Assembly: GCA_014729315.1 (NCBI GenBank)
Contig: WJKD01000548.1
Location: 1 to 7,718 of the forward strand
Source of the DNA: Promethearchaeota archaeon
GTDB taxonomy: Archaea > Asgardarchaeota > Lokiarchaeia > Sigynarchaeales > SOKP01
DNA length: 7,718 nucleotides
Direction: 5' to 3'
Made by a program: the position numbers and the translations under genes. Positions within the stretch are counted from its first letter, which is position 1. Each line of letters opens with the position of its first letter. Shown piece after piece: positions 1 through 5,803 of the stretch. Under the pieces are notes generated by a model. The model saw nothing but the letters and a program-made list of their open reading frames with translations, searched no databases and was not told where the DNA came from.

Positions 1-93
1 ATATTAAATTATATCAAAATAAACTCCCAAGAATTTAGATTTCATCCCAAATTAATCGACAGAGTGTTAAAAGAAGTAAATAAAAAAAAATAA
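1..93 (+). CDS. 3' end of a plus-strand gene (partial)
   Basis: The first plus-strand frame is open from base 1 to a TAA at 91-93. It encodes 30 residues that end in a basic run (…RVLKEVNKKK). The other two plus frames hit stops within the first 40 bases. In sequence this AT-rich, 30 open codons could occur by chance, but the mixed hydrophobic and charged composition and lysine-rich end resemble a real C-terminus. If real, the gene enters from outside the window and converges on the minus-strand cluster. A T-rich stretch at about 105-109 follows it and could end transcription. The fragment is too short to name a family. Confidence 0.42.
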   Translation: MLNYIKINSQEFRFHPKLIDRVLKEVNKKK

Positions 94-215
94 TCTCAAA
101 ATAATTTTTAATCGTCGACATCTCTAGCAATCGAACTTAGCTTTACCTTTCTCCAATTTTAAAATCTATTTATCTAGAGATTAACTCTACGAAATCATTT
201 AATATTATAAATATA

Positions 216-237
216 CTTTATTAAAAAGAAAATAAAG
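216..237 (-). terminator. Candidate terminator after the DUF123 gene
   Basis: Six bases past the stop codon there is a perfect 7-bp inverted repeat (CTTTATT at 216-222, AATAAAG at 231-237). Its 8-nt loop is mostly T on the minus strand, including a T5 tract. Archaeal transcription often ends on T-rich tracts. The position between two convergent genes fits, but the arms are AT-rich and the hairpin is weak. Confidence 0.35.
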
Positions 238-242
238 GATAC

Positions 243-638
243 TTACTGCTTTAGGATAAAATCAGGATAGCGAGAGAAATGAAAGAGATGGCTTCTACAA
301 TTGCAATCGGAGGATCCAAATCCCGGGATAACCCCTTCAGAGTTCTCTGATACTTCGTTAGCAATGATACATTCTATTTTAAAAGTCATTGGAAGTAAAA
401 ATAACTTTACTATCTTTGCATATTCAAGTAGATAATCAATGTGCCAATGTTTTTTTTTCCTATCTGTAGGTTTCAAATGTCTACGCACTCTATTTTCCAA
501 GGTTGCTGAGCCAAATTTTGCCATCGCAGAACCAATGTAAGCGTAATATCCCTTTTTAAAAAAAATGGATCCAAGCTTTCCTATCGAGATTATTTGATTT
601 TCTGGCAATACCATTAATAGTATATAGGAACCTTTCAA
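243..638 (-). CDS. Stand-alone DUF123-type GIY-YIG domain protein
   Basis: This 131-residue protein has the full pattern of the DUF123 branch of the GIY-YIG nuclease superfamily, known from archaea and from fusions to endonuclease III. The GIY equivalent is G3-S4-Y5 and the YIG motif is Y34-I35-G36. The likely catalytic arginine is in the helix at R50-R53 with H54. The family signature H64-W65-H66-I67-D68-Y69-L70 follows, then E89-C90. The C-terminal G106-F107-G108-S109-S110-D111-C112-x-C114-xx-H117 block completes it. Length is normal, and no DNA-glycosylase domain is attached. The start is TTG: an in-frame TAA lies two codons upstream, and the next ATG (residue 9) would delete the first strand with the GIY motif. 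An AGGT 8 nt upstream could serve as ribosome site. The C_GCAxxG gene ends 29 nt upstream, so the two are probably co-transcribed. The substrate is not known; nuclease activity is inferred from the fold only. Confidence 0.88.
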   Translation of the reverse strand: MKGSYILLMVLPENQIISIGKLGSIFFKKGYYAYIGSAMAKFGSATLENRVRRHLKPTDRKKKHWHIDYLLEYAKIVKLFLLPMTFKIECIIANEVSENSEGVIPGFGSSDCNCRSHLFHFSRYPDFILKQ

Positions 639-667
639 TCTGGGTTACCTGATAAACCTAATTTATT

Positions 668-1180
668 TCACTTTTTTATTTTATAACCGTTATCCAATAT
701 AATTTCTGTTGCAAGTCTGGCGATATTCCCGACTAGAGTTGAGCAGTTTTCGAACATTTCTTCTTGGATTGCTTTTTTTAAGTCATTTGGATCCCATAAA
801 TTATATGTCTTACCCATGGTTTTTTCTTGTACATCGTAACAGCGACACGAACCGTATTCTTCAACGTATTTATCGTGTAGTTGTTTTACGAGTGCGTACG
901 ATTTCATTGGTTTTGTCATGTCTTTAAAGTCTTTTTTTTCTCTTCCAAATAAATATCCAATCACCATGGAAGCTCCTACAAGCGCACCACAGGAGCCATC
1001 ACCAGTTAGCCCGAGCCCATCAGCGAGTCCGCTCGCTGCTTTAAAAATATCTTCGTTCCAAATTCCTAAAGACTCAAAAATCGCGGCTAATGTAGTCTGT
1101 GCACAACCCGTACATTGTTTTTCATATTTCTTTCCCAGAGTAAACGCTTTTTCCAGTATTTCTTCTTTAGAATCAGCCAT
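668..1180 (-). CDS. C_GCAxxG_C_C family (putative redox-active) protein
   Basis: This soluble 170-residue protein matches the C_GCAxxG_C_C family, a group of cysteine-rich proteins presumed to be redox-active or metal-binding but without an established reaction. The N-terminal motif is C23-T-G-C26-A-Q-T-T, so the usual last glycine of CxGCAxxG is threonine here. The third conserved cysteine is C64 in a glycine-rich turn (GDGSCGALVGA). A central C112-R-C114 pair follows. The last conserved cysteine is C146, leading into a closing helix (LVGNIARLATEII). There is no signal peptide or membrane segment, so it should be cytoplasmic. The ATG start has no Shine-Dalgarno motif. TATA-like sequences at about 1194-1213 would place the transcript start near the ATG, suggesting a leaderless message. 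The DUF123 gene follows after 29 nt, probably in the same transcript. Family assignment is firm; role is unknown. Confidence 0.85.
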   Translation of the reverse strand: MADSKEEILEKAFTLGKKYEKQCTGCAQTTLAAIFESLGIWNEDIFKAASGLADGLGLTGDGSCGALVGASMVIGYLFGREKKDFKDMTKPMKSYALVKQLHDKYVEEYGSCRCYDVQEKTMGKTYNLWDPNDLKKAIQEEMFENCSTLVGNIARLATEIILDNGYKIKK

Positions 1181-1249
1181 AATAAAAAATTTAGTATAAC
1201 GGACTATTTATTCTTAACTGAATGAAGAACGAATTAAATTGGATTAGTT

Positions 1250-1263
1250 AAAAGGAGTAAAAA
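1250..1263 (-). terminator. T-rich tract after the 7-helix membrane gene
   Basis: Minus-strand T5 and T4 runs (complementary to A5 at 1259-1263 and A4 at 1250-1253) lie 12-25 nt past the stop at 1275. This is typical of archaeal T-tract termination. No strong stem accompanies them, so the call rests on position and composition only. Confidence 0.28.
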
Positions 1264-1274
1264 GATTCGTTTTT

Positions 1275-1982
1275 TTAATCAATTTTCTTAACTAACCAAC
1301 GAGGAGTAATCCATCCTAAATAAAACGAAATAGCACTGATAATTAATATAATTCGACTAATAATAAAGGCAGTAGGGGCGATTACGTTAAAAGCCGAGCC
1401 TATAGTAAAGGAGATAAAAGCGATGGTTATAAAAATGCCTCTTGTCTTGTTTTTTTTCGCGTCAGATTTCAAAGCTTTACCCGCAAAAAGCAACCCAGTA
1501 ATCATAAATAAAATGACGTGTATGAATAACCAAATCATAACGAACGATTTAAATCTCATATTAACGATTCCGTCCAGTTCGCCGATTAAATCAGGTGTCG
1601 TAAATAAATAATATAGAAAAAACACTTCAAAAAGGACTGCGTCGATTAAATATATAGTTAGTATGACCTTTTGCTTATTTGGATAAAGAAAGTTCGTGAA
1701 AGCAATTACCCAAAATGTTAAAAATATTGGGACAAAAAAGATCGCAAAAAAGAGAAATCCTTGCAGACTTAAGCCAACACCTATTGTGAGAGCAAGTAGG
1801 AAAGAAATACTTGAAGCCCAATAAGGGCTGCCTACCCCAATCCAAGATAAGCCTACTAATAATAGATTGATTTCCTTATATCTAAAGTATCGAGACATTA
1901 TCATGAATCCAACTAAAGTGGATATTCCCACAAAAACGAGATTAAACGCCCCAGTCGCGATTTCCAATGTTCCTAATACCAT
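1275..1982 (-). CDS. Seven-transmembrane-helix protein of unknown function
   Basis: This 235-residue protein is almost entirely membrane-embedded. By eye the hydrophobic segments are at about 9-29, 38-68 (possibly one long segment), 73-97, 104-128, 145-168, 181-204 and 205-225, giving seven helices. A basic stretch at 170-181 (KALKSDAKKNKTRG) and a basic C-terminal end (WLVKKID) suggest these parts face the cytoplasm. The ending, with a proline-tryptophan-containing 'GWITPRWL' after the last helix, recalls the junction after the 7TM sensor domain of some membrane histidine kinases. No kinase or other output domain follows. That likeness is weak and from memory. The ATG start is preceded by a TATA-like TTATTTAA at 2011-2018, which would give a very short leader. 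No close gene partner is apparent: 94 nt separate it from the next gene and 155 nt from the previous one. Confidence 0.8.
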   Translation of the reverse strand: MVLGTLEIATGAFNLVFVGISTLVGFMIMSRYFRYKEINLLLVGLSWIGVGSPYWASSISFLLALTIGVGLSLQGFLFFAIFFVPIFLTFWVIAFTNFLYPNKQKVILTIYLIDAVLFEVFFLYYLFTTPDLIGELDGIVNMRFKSFVMIWLFIHVILFMITGLLFAGKALKSDAKKNKTRGIFITIAFISFTIGSAFNVIAPTAFIISRIILIISAISFYLGWITPRWLVKKID

Positions 1983-2010
1983 TTTATTTCACAGTGGTCT
2001 TTTCTTTATG

Positions 2011-2018
2011 TTAAATAA
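2011..2018 (-). promoter_or_regulatory. TATA-like box of the 7-helix membrane gene
   Basis: TTATTTAA on the minus strand is centred about 32 nt upstream of the ATG at 1982. At usual archaeal spacing this would start the transcript a few bases before the coding region. The surrounding DNA is AT-rich, so a chance match is possible. Confidence 0.3.
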
Positions 2019-2104
2019 GTTTACCATCTAAAAAAGGATATTTCATATAAGCTTTAGATGTAAGGCTAATTAAAGGTTATTATTATATGGGTGACAAATT
2101 ATCT

Positions 2105-2110
2105 AAAAAA
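2105..2110 (-). terminator. T6 tract after the acyl-CoA synthetase gene
   Basis: A minus-strand run of six T lies 28-33 nt past the stop at 2138. It follows an A5 run with which it can form a weak A-T stem (A5 CAA T6). It is a candidate archaeal T-tract terminator for the upstream synthetase gene. Confidence 0.3.
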
Positions 2111-2137
2111 TTGTTTTTAAGCGGAATTAATCCTTAG

Positions 2138-3553
2138 TTAGGATAATCTCAAGGCTTTTGAGATGCATTTCATCATTAAGGAAAGCGAAGTAAAAGTGGG
2201 AATATCATATTTTTCTTCCAATATTTCCCTCCAATTAAGTAATAATTTCTTGTCGCCTCCGAAAAATCCCATATAAATTGGGATGTCAGGATGGTTTCCG
2301 TTGATTTGGTGGAGGATATCCCAATCAAATTCTGATTCTTTAATACCAGTGATTAGGTAAACTAAGGCGTCAAATTGAGATTCTTCCTCTAAAAATGTTT
2401 CCCCCGCGAACTCATAGGTTTTGTTGGGTCCCACTAATTCAACTGAAGCCCAAATATCCAGGGGATTGTAGACATCCTCCCAAGCCCATTTGGGATATAT
2501 TTCACGCATTTTCTCGTTCTGAGCTTTAGACATAGGAGGTAATTCTAATCCGTATTTTTCAGCTAAATCGCACGATAATACCGTGCCCGCACCAGATATT
2601 GAAATGACTGCTAATCTATTTCCTTTTGGAATCGGTTGAGAAAGAATCATTTTTGAAAGCGTAAAAAGTTCGTTAAAATCTTCAACGGTTACAATTCCCA
2701 TTTGCTTGCTCATAGCTTCGATAATTTTATAATCTCCGGCCATAGACTTAGTGTGCGAAATTATCGCTTTTTTACCTTTTTCAGTTTTTCCAGACTTTAG
2801 TAATAAAATGGGTTTTTTTTTGCTTATTCTTTTACATTGGTTCATAAATCTTTTTCCATCCTTAATATCTTCAAGATATAAAGCGATAGCGTTTGTGTTG
2901 GGATCGCTTTCTAAATAATCTAGCAGATCAGACTCTGTCACATCAAATTTGTTGCCGATTGCAGCTATTTTTGAAATTCCGACTTCTTGAATGTAATTTT
3001 GTCCAAGCAGGAGTCCAGATAGCGTTAATCCCGTTTGAGAAACGATCGAGAGGTTTTTCTTTTTTAATCCTGGCATTTTTTCAAAATATATTAACGATGT
3101 AGTAAGATCCATTCCATTTTTGTTCGCGCTATATATTCCAATGGAATTCGGACCCATTACTCGGGTTTGGTTCAACTTGTTCAACTTAACTCTTATTTGA
3201 TTAATGCGATTTACATTATATTCGTCGTTTTCTCCTTTTAAATACAGAGCTCCCGATTCAAGGATTACTGATTTCACTTGGAAGATTATACATTCTTCAA
3301 GAGCATCTAATACGTATTGAACAGGTAAGATTATAATGGCTAAATCAATATTCTTTACGGGTAAATCAAAAATAGTTTTATATGCTTTAAGAGTGATTTC
3401 GTTTACTTTTATACTTTCTTTTCGTGGATGTATTAAATAAACATTTTTCGATGTATAATTTAAAATGTTTCTGAGAACTCGGTTTCCGCTCTTTTGAAAG
3501 TTTTCTGAAGCTCCGTATATAACAATCGAATGTGGATAAAAAAAAGATTCCAT
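2138..3553 (-). CDS. Acyl-CoA synthetase (NDP-forming), alpha-subunit type
   Basis: The protein resembles the alpha subunit of ADP-forming acetyl/acyl-CoA synthetases, which convert acyl-CoA, ADP and phosphate to acid, CoA and ATP. Counting from the ATG (471 residues), the N-terminal start (MESFFYPHSIVIYGAS) opens the CoA-binding Rossmann domain of about 115 residues. The MGPNSIGI block is at 133-140. A succinyl-CoA-ligase-like domain begins near SQTG (172-175), with the IGNKFDVTESDLLDYL and YLEDIKDG signatures. The active-site histidine loop SHTKSMAGD has H267, expected to carry the phosphate. A third ligase-CoA-like domain starts around SISGAGTVLSCDLAEKYG and includes NPLDIW. Length fits archaeal alpha subunits (about 460-470). 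Position 270 is lysine where the loop commonly has glycine. The frame extends upstream to a TTG at 3601, but the ATG at 3553 fits the family N-terminus and a TATA box lies inside the extension. The ATP-grasp beta subunit is not in the window, so it must be elsewhere if the enzyme is active. The substrate cannot be read. Confidence 0.86.
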   Translation of the reverse strand: MESFFYPHSIVIYGASENFQKSGNRVLRNILNYTSKNVYLIHPRKESIKVNEITLKAYKTIFDLPVKNIDLAIIILPVQYVLDALEECIIFQVKSVILESGALYLKGENDEYNVNRINQIRVKLNKLNQTRVMGPNSIGIYSANKNGMDLTTSLIYFEKMPGLKKKNLSIVSQTGLTLSGLLLGQNYIQEVGISKIAAIGNKFDVTESDLLDYLESDPNTNAIALYLEDIKDGKRFMNQCKRISKKKPILLLKSGKTEKGKKAIISHTKSMAGDYKIIEAMSKQMGIVTVEDFNELFTLSKMILSQPIPKGNRLAVISISGAGTVLSCDLAEKYGLELPPMSKAQNEKMREIYPKWAWEDVYNPLDIWASVELVGPNKTYEFAGETFLEEESQFDALVYLITGIKESEFDWDILHQINGNHPDIPIYMGFFGGDKKLLLNWREILEEKYDIPTFTSLSLMMKCISKALRLS

Positions 3554-3572
3554 AAACCTACAAATAAGCGAA

Positions 3573-3582
3573 AATATATATT
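3573..3582 (-). promoter_or_regulatory. TATA box of the acyl-CoA synthetase gene
   Basis: The minus-strand sequence ATATATTTTC, preceded by CAAT, is the best TATA box in the window. Its centre is about 25 nt upstream of the ATG at 3553, so at normal archaeal spacing transcription would begin at or next to that ATG (leaderless). It lies within the reading-frame extension from the TTG at 3601, which argues that the extension is not translated. Confidence 0.5.
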
Positions 3583-3640
3583 GTTTTCTTTCTAAGAACA
3601 AGGATATGAGTATTGATTCGTAGAATTTAGTTAGAGTTGT

Positions 3641-4162
3641 CTAAATTTTCATTTTTTCTTTTATCTCATTAACCATCTCAAATCCGTCTTTATTCACATC
3701 GTTTAATATGTCTCTTAAAATCTCTGTGATCTCAATGTTTTTTAACTCGCACGATATATATAATAAAGAAACTATTTCACGTGTCAAAATTCTTAAAGTT
3801 TTGGTATCATTAATAGGAATTCTAATTCCAAGTGCTTTTAAATCCTCGTGAGTTTCCTTGTCTTGCTGTCGAACGGCAATTAAGACGTCGTTTTTTCTTC
3901 CCTGCCATTGTTCAGTTATTCCCCTAATGGACAAAATATACCTTTTTGTAGGACTTCCTAGTCCTTCAATATGCTGAGCAAAATCCAGAGGACTAGAATT
4001 GCTTAGAGATTTTAATCCAAAGGAACGATTTATTTTATTGGCCTTATCCAGTTTATATTTCATTTTTAGAACTTCGTCGGTTAACTGCTCGATCTTCAAG
4101 GATAATTGTTCAAATTTCTTTAAAAAGACTTCTCGATCAGAGTTTTTTTCGTTCGCATTCAT
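3641..4162 (-). CDS. Orphan soluble protein with N-terminal coiled coil
   Basis: I do not recognise a family. From the ATG at 4162 the protein has 173 residues, with no signal peptide, membrane segment or cysteine cluster. Residues about 10-46 have heptad spacing of hydrophobic residues (F, L, I, L, V, M, L) among charged ones, so a coiled coil is likely and the protein may form dimers. A globular middle follows (about 57-115, GLGSPTKRYILSIRGITEQWQGRK then a basic and acidic stretch). A helical C-terminal part (about 120-173) is rich in Leu, Ile and Glu. A GTG at 4174 in the same frame would add four residues. A TATA-like AGTTTAAA near 4199-4206 would start the transcript at about 4176, which suits either a leaderless GTG or a short leader before the ATG, so the start is uncertain. 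The synthetase gene begins 87 nt downstream with its own promoter. Confidence 0.72.
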   Translation of the reverse strand: MNANEKNSDREVFLKKFEQLSLKIEQLTDEVLKMKYKLDKANKINRSFGLKSLSNSSPLDFAQHIEGLGSPTKRYILSIRGITEQWQGRKNDVLIAVRQQDKETHEDLKALGIRIPINDTKTLRILTREIVSLLYISCELKNIEITEILRDILNDVNKDGFEMVNEIKEKMKI

Positions 4163-4299
4163 GAGAATAACCACAAATAAAAAGATGGAAGATTAAGGTT
4201 TAAACTCAATTAATAGTTAATAAGTCTAATTATTAAATCCTTAATCTATTTTAGTTTTCTTATTTACTATCTCTCAAGAAAGTAATAGAAGATATAAAA

Positions 4300-5625
4300 T
4301 TAAGCAAAATTATTATCCTTGTCAACATTTTTTGTCTCTTTATCAGTTTCAGTTGTTTTTATTTCTGAATTTTCTAAATTTGGCGGACTCGTTCTCTCTC
4401 GTGGATTGATTTGATCTTCGGTAATTTGACTGACATTTTCTGTTGTGTAGTCAAGCGGTTTTTCTAATTCAAAGTCTTTAGGAACACTTATCAGCTCTCC
4501 TTCTGACTCCAACTTTTCTCTTTCACCTGTGTTTTTAGCTAACAATATTTTTTCTCTAGCAGATTTGAGGGTTTCCTGTTCTTGACTGTAAGTCATAATT
4601 CCCTTGATACCGAAAATGATTACCATTATAATAAAGAGAGTCAAAATAATTATATTTGCTATTGTATGTATAAGCGAACCGATGACACTAACATTTGTTA
4701 TGCCTATTGCTTGTGCGATTCCAAGCGTTCCGTATGGAAAATTTCTAGCGTATTCATAAGCTGCTTTTGAGAAAAGAAGCCATAATAATAATGTTTCCTT
4801 TTTATATCTTTTAAATTTCTCATCAAGAATCTCACTTTGACTACCTAAAATACAACTAATCGAATAGATAAGAATAAATAAGTCCAAAAATAAAAGTAAG
4901 ATAATCGTGGGTATAGAAGAGGAGCTTCCCGTACCACTTGTTAATCCTAAAAACACCTTCATAACCAAGAAAATTGTATAAAAAGTTACTAAAAGGAAGT
5001 AGGTACCTAACCACGCATTAAATTTACGCACAAAGTTATATACTAATCCATATCCAGCTAAAAACAAAATAGCTAACATCACTGCAATATATGCTACAAC
5101 GATGATTTGCGGAGCTTCCAGAATATTAGTTAATTCAAATGTACCGAACAAAAATACAGTTAGAAGTAATAATGAAAAGACTAAACCACCCCAAAATTCT
5201 AATCTTCTCCAAAACCACGCCCCAGTTTTATAGTATAATTTTTCGTCAGTTTCTTTTCCCGCCTTATAGCACCCGTATAACGAAAAAAATGAAGTAAATA
5301 TAACATATGAAAAGATTGATGCAACAAGAATGACGATTATGACTACGGCAAATATGATCATCAAAAAAAAGTCAATTACAAGCAGAAAGATAATTGTTTT
5401 AAACGAATAATCCTTAATTCTTTTTTTGAAAAGAGAAATAAACCATAAGAATGAAGTAAATCCAAGCAAGGGAAAATATATCGCAATTGCTATTAACGGT
5501 AAATTAATTATTTCTAAGGTCAGAATTTCCATGGCAGCATAAGCTATGAGCAACCATACTAATAGTAGTAAATACACTCTATTCTCTTTTTCCTTTAATT
5601 TCTTAATATTCTCGATGAAATCCAT
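4300..5625 (-). CDS. Multi-spanning membrane protein with long charged tail, paralogue A
   Basis: The family is not recognised. The 441-residue protein begins with a charged segment (LKEKENR at 10-16). About eight or nine hydrophobic segments follow, roughly at 17-36, 40-66, 77-98, 99-119, 144-165, 172-196, 204-228, 238-260 and 312-342. A short amphipathic conserved block LLWLLFSKAAYEYA is at 280-293. A Ser/Gly-rich loop (TSGTGSSSSIP, 229-239) precedes one helix. The last 97 residues are hydrophilic, rich in Glu, Lys, Thr and Asn, probably disordered and cytoplasmic, and contain no cysteine. It is a diverged paralogue of the gene just upstream: the two share the N-terminal block, the SYV…TS segment, FNAWLG/LNSWMG, the Ser/Gly loop and the LLWL block at nearly the same residue numbers, but not the tail. 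The ATG lacks a Shine-Dalgarno site. An inverted repeat covers the promoter region. Transport, sensing or scaffolding roles are all possible and none is supported. Confidence 0.82.
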   Translation of the reverse strand: MDFIENIKKLKEKENRVYLLLLVWLLIAYAAMEILTLEIINLPLIAIAIYFPLLGFTSFLWFISLFKKRIKDYSFKTIIFLLVIDFFLMIIFAVVIIVILVASIFSYVIFTSFFSLYGCYKAGKETDEKLYYKTGAWFWRRLEFWGGLVFSLLLLTVFLFGTFELTNILEAPQIIVVAYIAVMLAILFLAGYGLVYNFVRKFNAWLGTYFLLVTFYTIFLVMKVFLGLTSGTGSSSSIPTIILLLFLDLFILIYSISCILGSQSEILDEKFKRYKKETLLLWLLFSKAAYEYARNFPYGTLGIAQAIGITNVSVIGSLIHTIANIIILTLFIIMVIIFGIKGIMTYSQEQETLKSAREKILLAKNTGEREKLESEGELISVPKDFELEKPLDYTTENVSQITEDQINPRERTSPPNLENSEIKTTETDKETKNVDKDNNFA

Positions 5626-5645
5626 AAACTTTCAATTCCCATGTT

Positions 5646-5677
5646 ATTAGATCTATAATCTTGTTAATAGATCTAAT
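5646..5677. promoter_or_regulatory. Perfect 11-bp inverted repeat, operator-like
   Basis: ATTAGATCTAT at 5646-5656 and ATAGATCTAAT at 5667-5677 are exact reverse complements separated by 10 nt. Each arm carries the palindrome AGATCT. The repeat lies 21-52 nt upstream of the ATG of paralogue A and overlaps a TATA-like AGATTATA on the minus strand (about 5654-5661). Centre-to-centre spacing of the arms is 21 bp, two helical turns, which suits a dimeric DNA-binding regulator. The low-GC arms and lack of a T tract make a terminator hairpin less likely. Confidence 0.5.
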
Positions 5678-5777
5678 CTAAATTGACCTATTTAAAATTT
5701 TGTTGATTTTTGTAATTATGTAAAACCGGTTATTCCCATTATTAATAATTATTCGGATATTTCAAGGTTAAATAAGG

Positions 5778-5784
5778 AAAAAAA
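5778..5784 (-). terminator. T7 tract after the zinc-ribbon membrane gene
   Basis: A minus-strand run of seven T begins about 20 nt past the stop codon at 5804. Position and length fit archaeal T-tract termination and would separate the two paralogous membrane genes into different transcripts. No strong stem is visible before it. Confidence 0.38.
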
Positions 5785-5803
5785 GTATATTACATTTAGT
5801 CAT

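Noticed and set aside
120..181. Possible tRNA or small structured RNA on the minus strand: 8-bp complementary arms (ATCTCTAG / CTAGAGAT) and a GTTCGATT T-loop-like motif.
   Set aside because: Only 46 nt lie between the arms, too few for a tRNA. The T-loop has no closing stem (G53 would face G61) and no anticodon arm is visible. An 8-bp match in AT-rich DNA can be chance.
709..1199. Two plus-strand open frames (709-927 and 918-1199) opposite the C_GCAxxG gene.
   Set aside because: They lie antisense to a gene with clear family motifs, have no recognisable domains, and look like frame shadows.
2893..3102. Plus-strand open frame inside the acyl-CoA synthetase gene.
   Set aside because: It is antisense to a well-supported conserved region and has no family signature.
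3554..3601. N-terminal extension of the acyl-CoA synthetase from a TTG at 3601.
   Set aside because: The family N-terminus begins at the ATG at 3553, and a good TATA box sits within the extension.
5738..5749. 12-bp palindrome ATTATTAATAAT between the paralogous membrane genes.
   Set aside because: It is pure A/T in an A/T-rich spacer, with no link to a start or stop; expected by chance.
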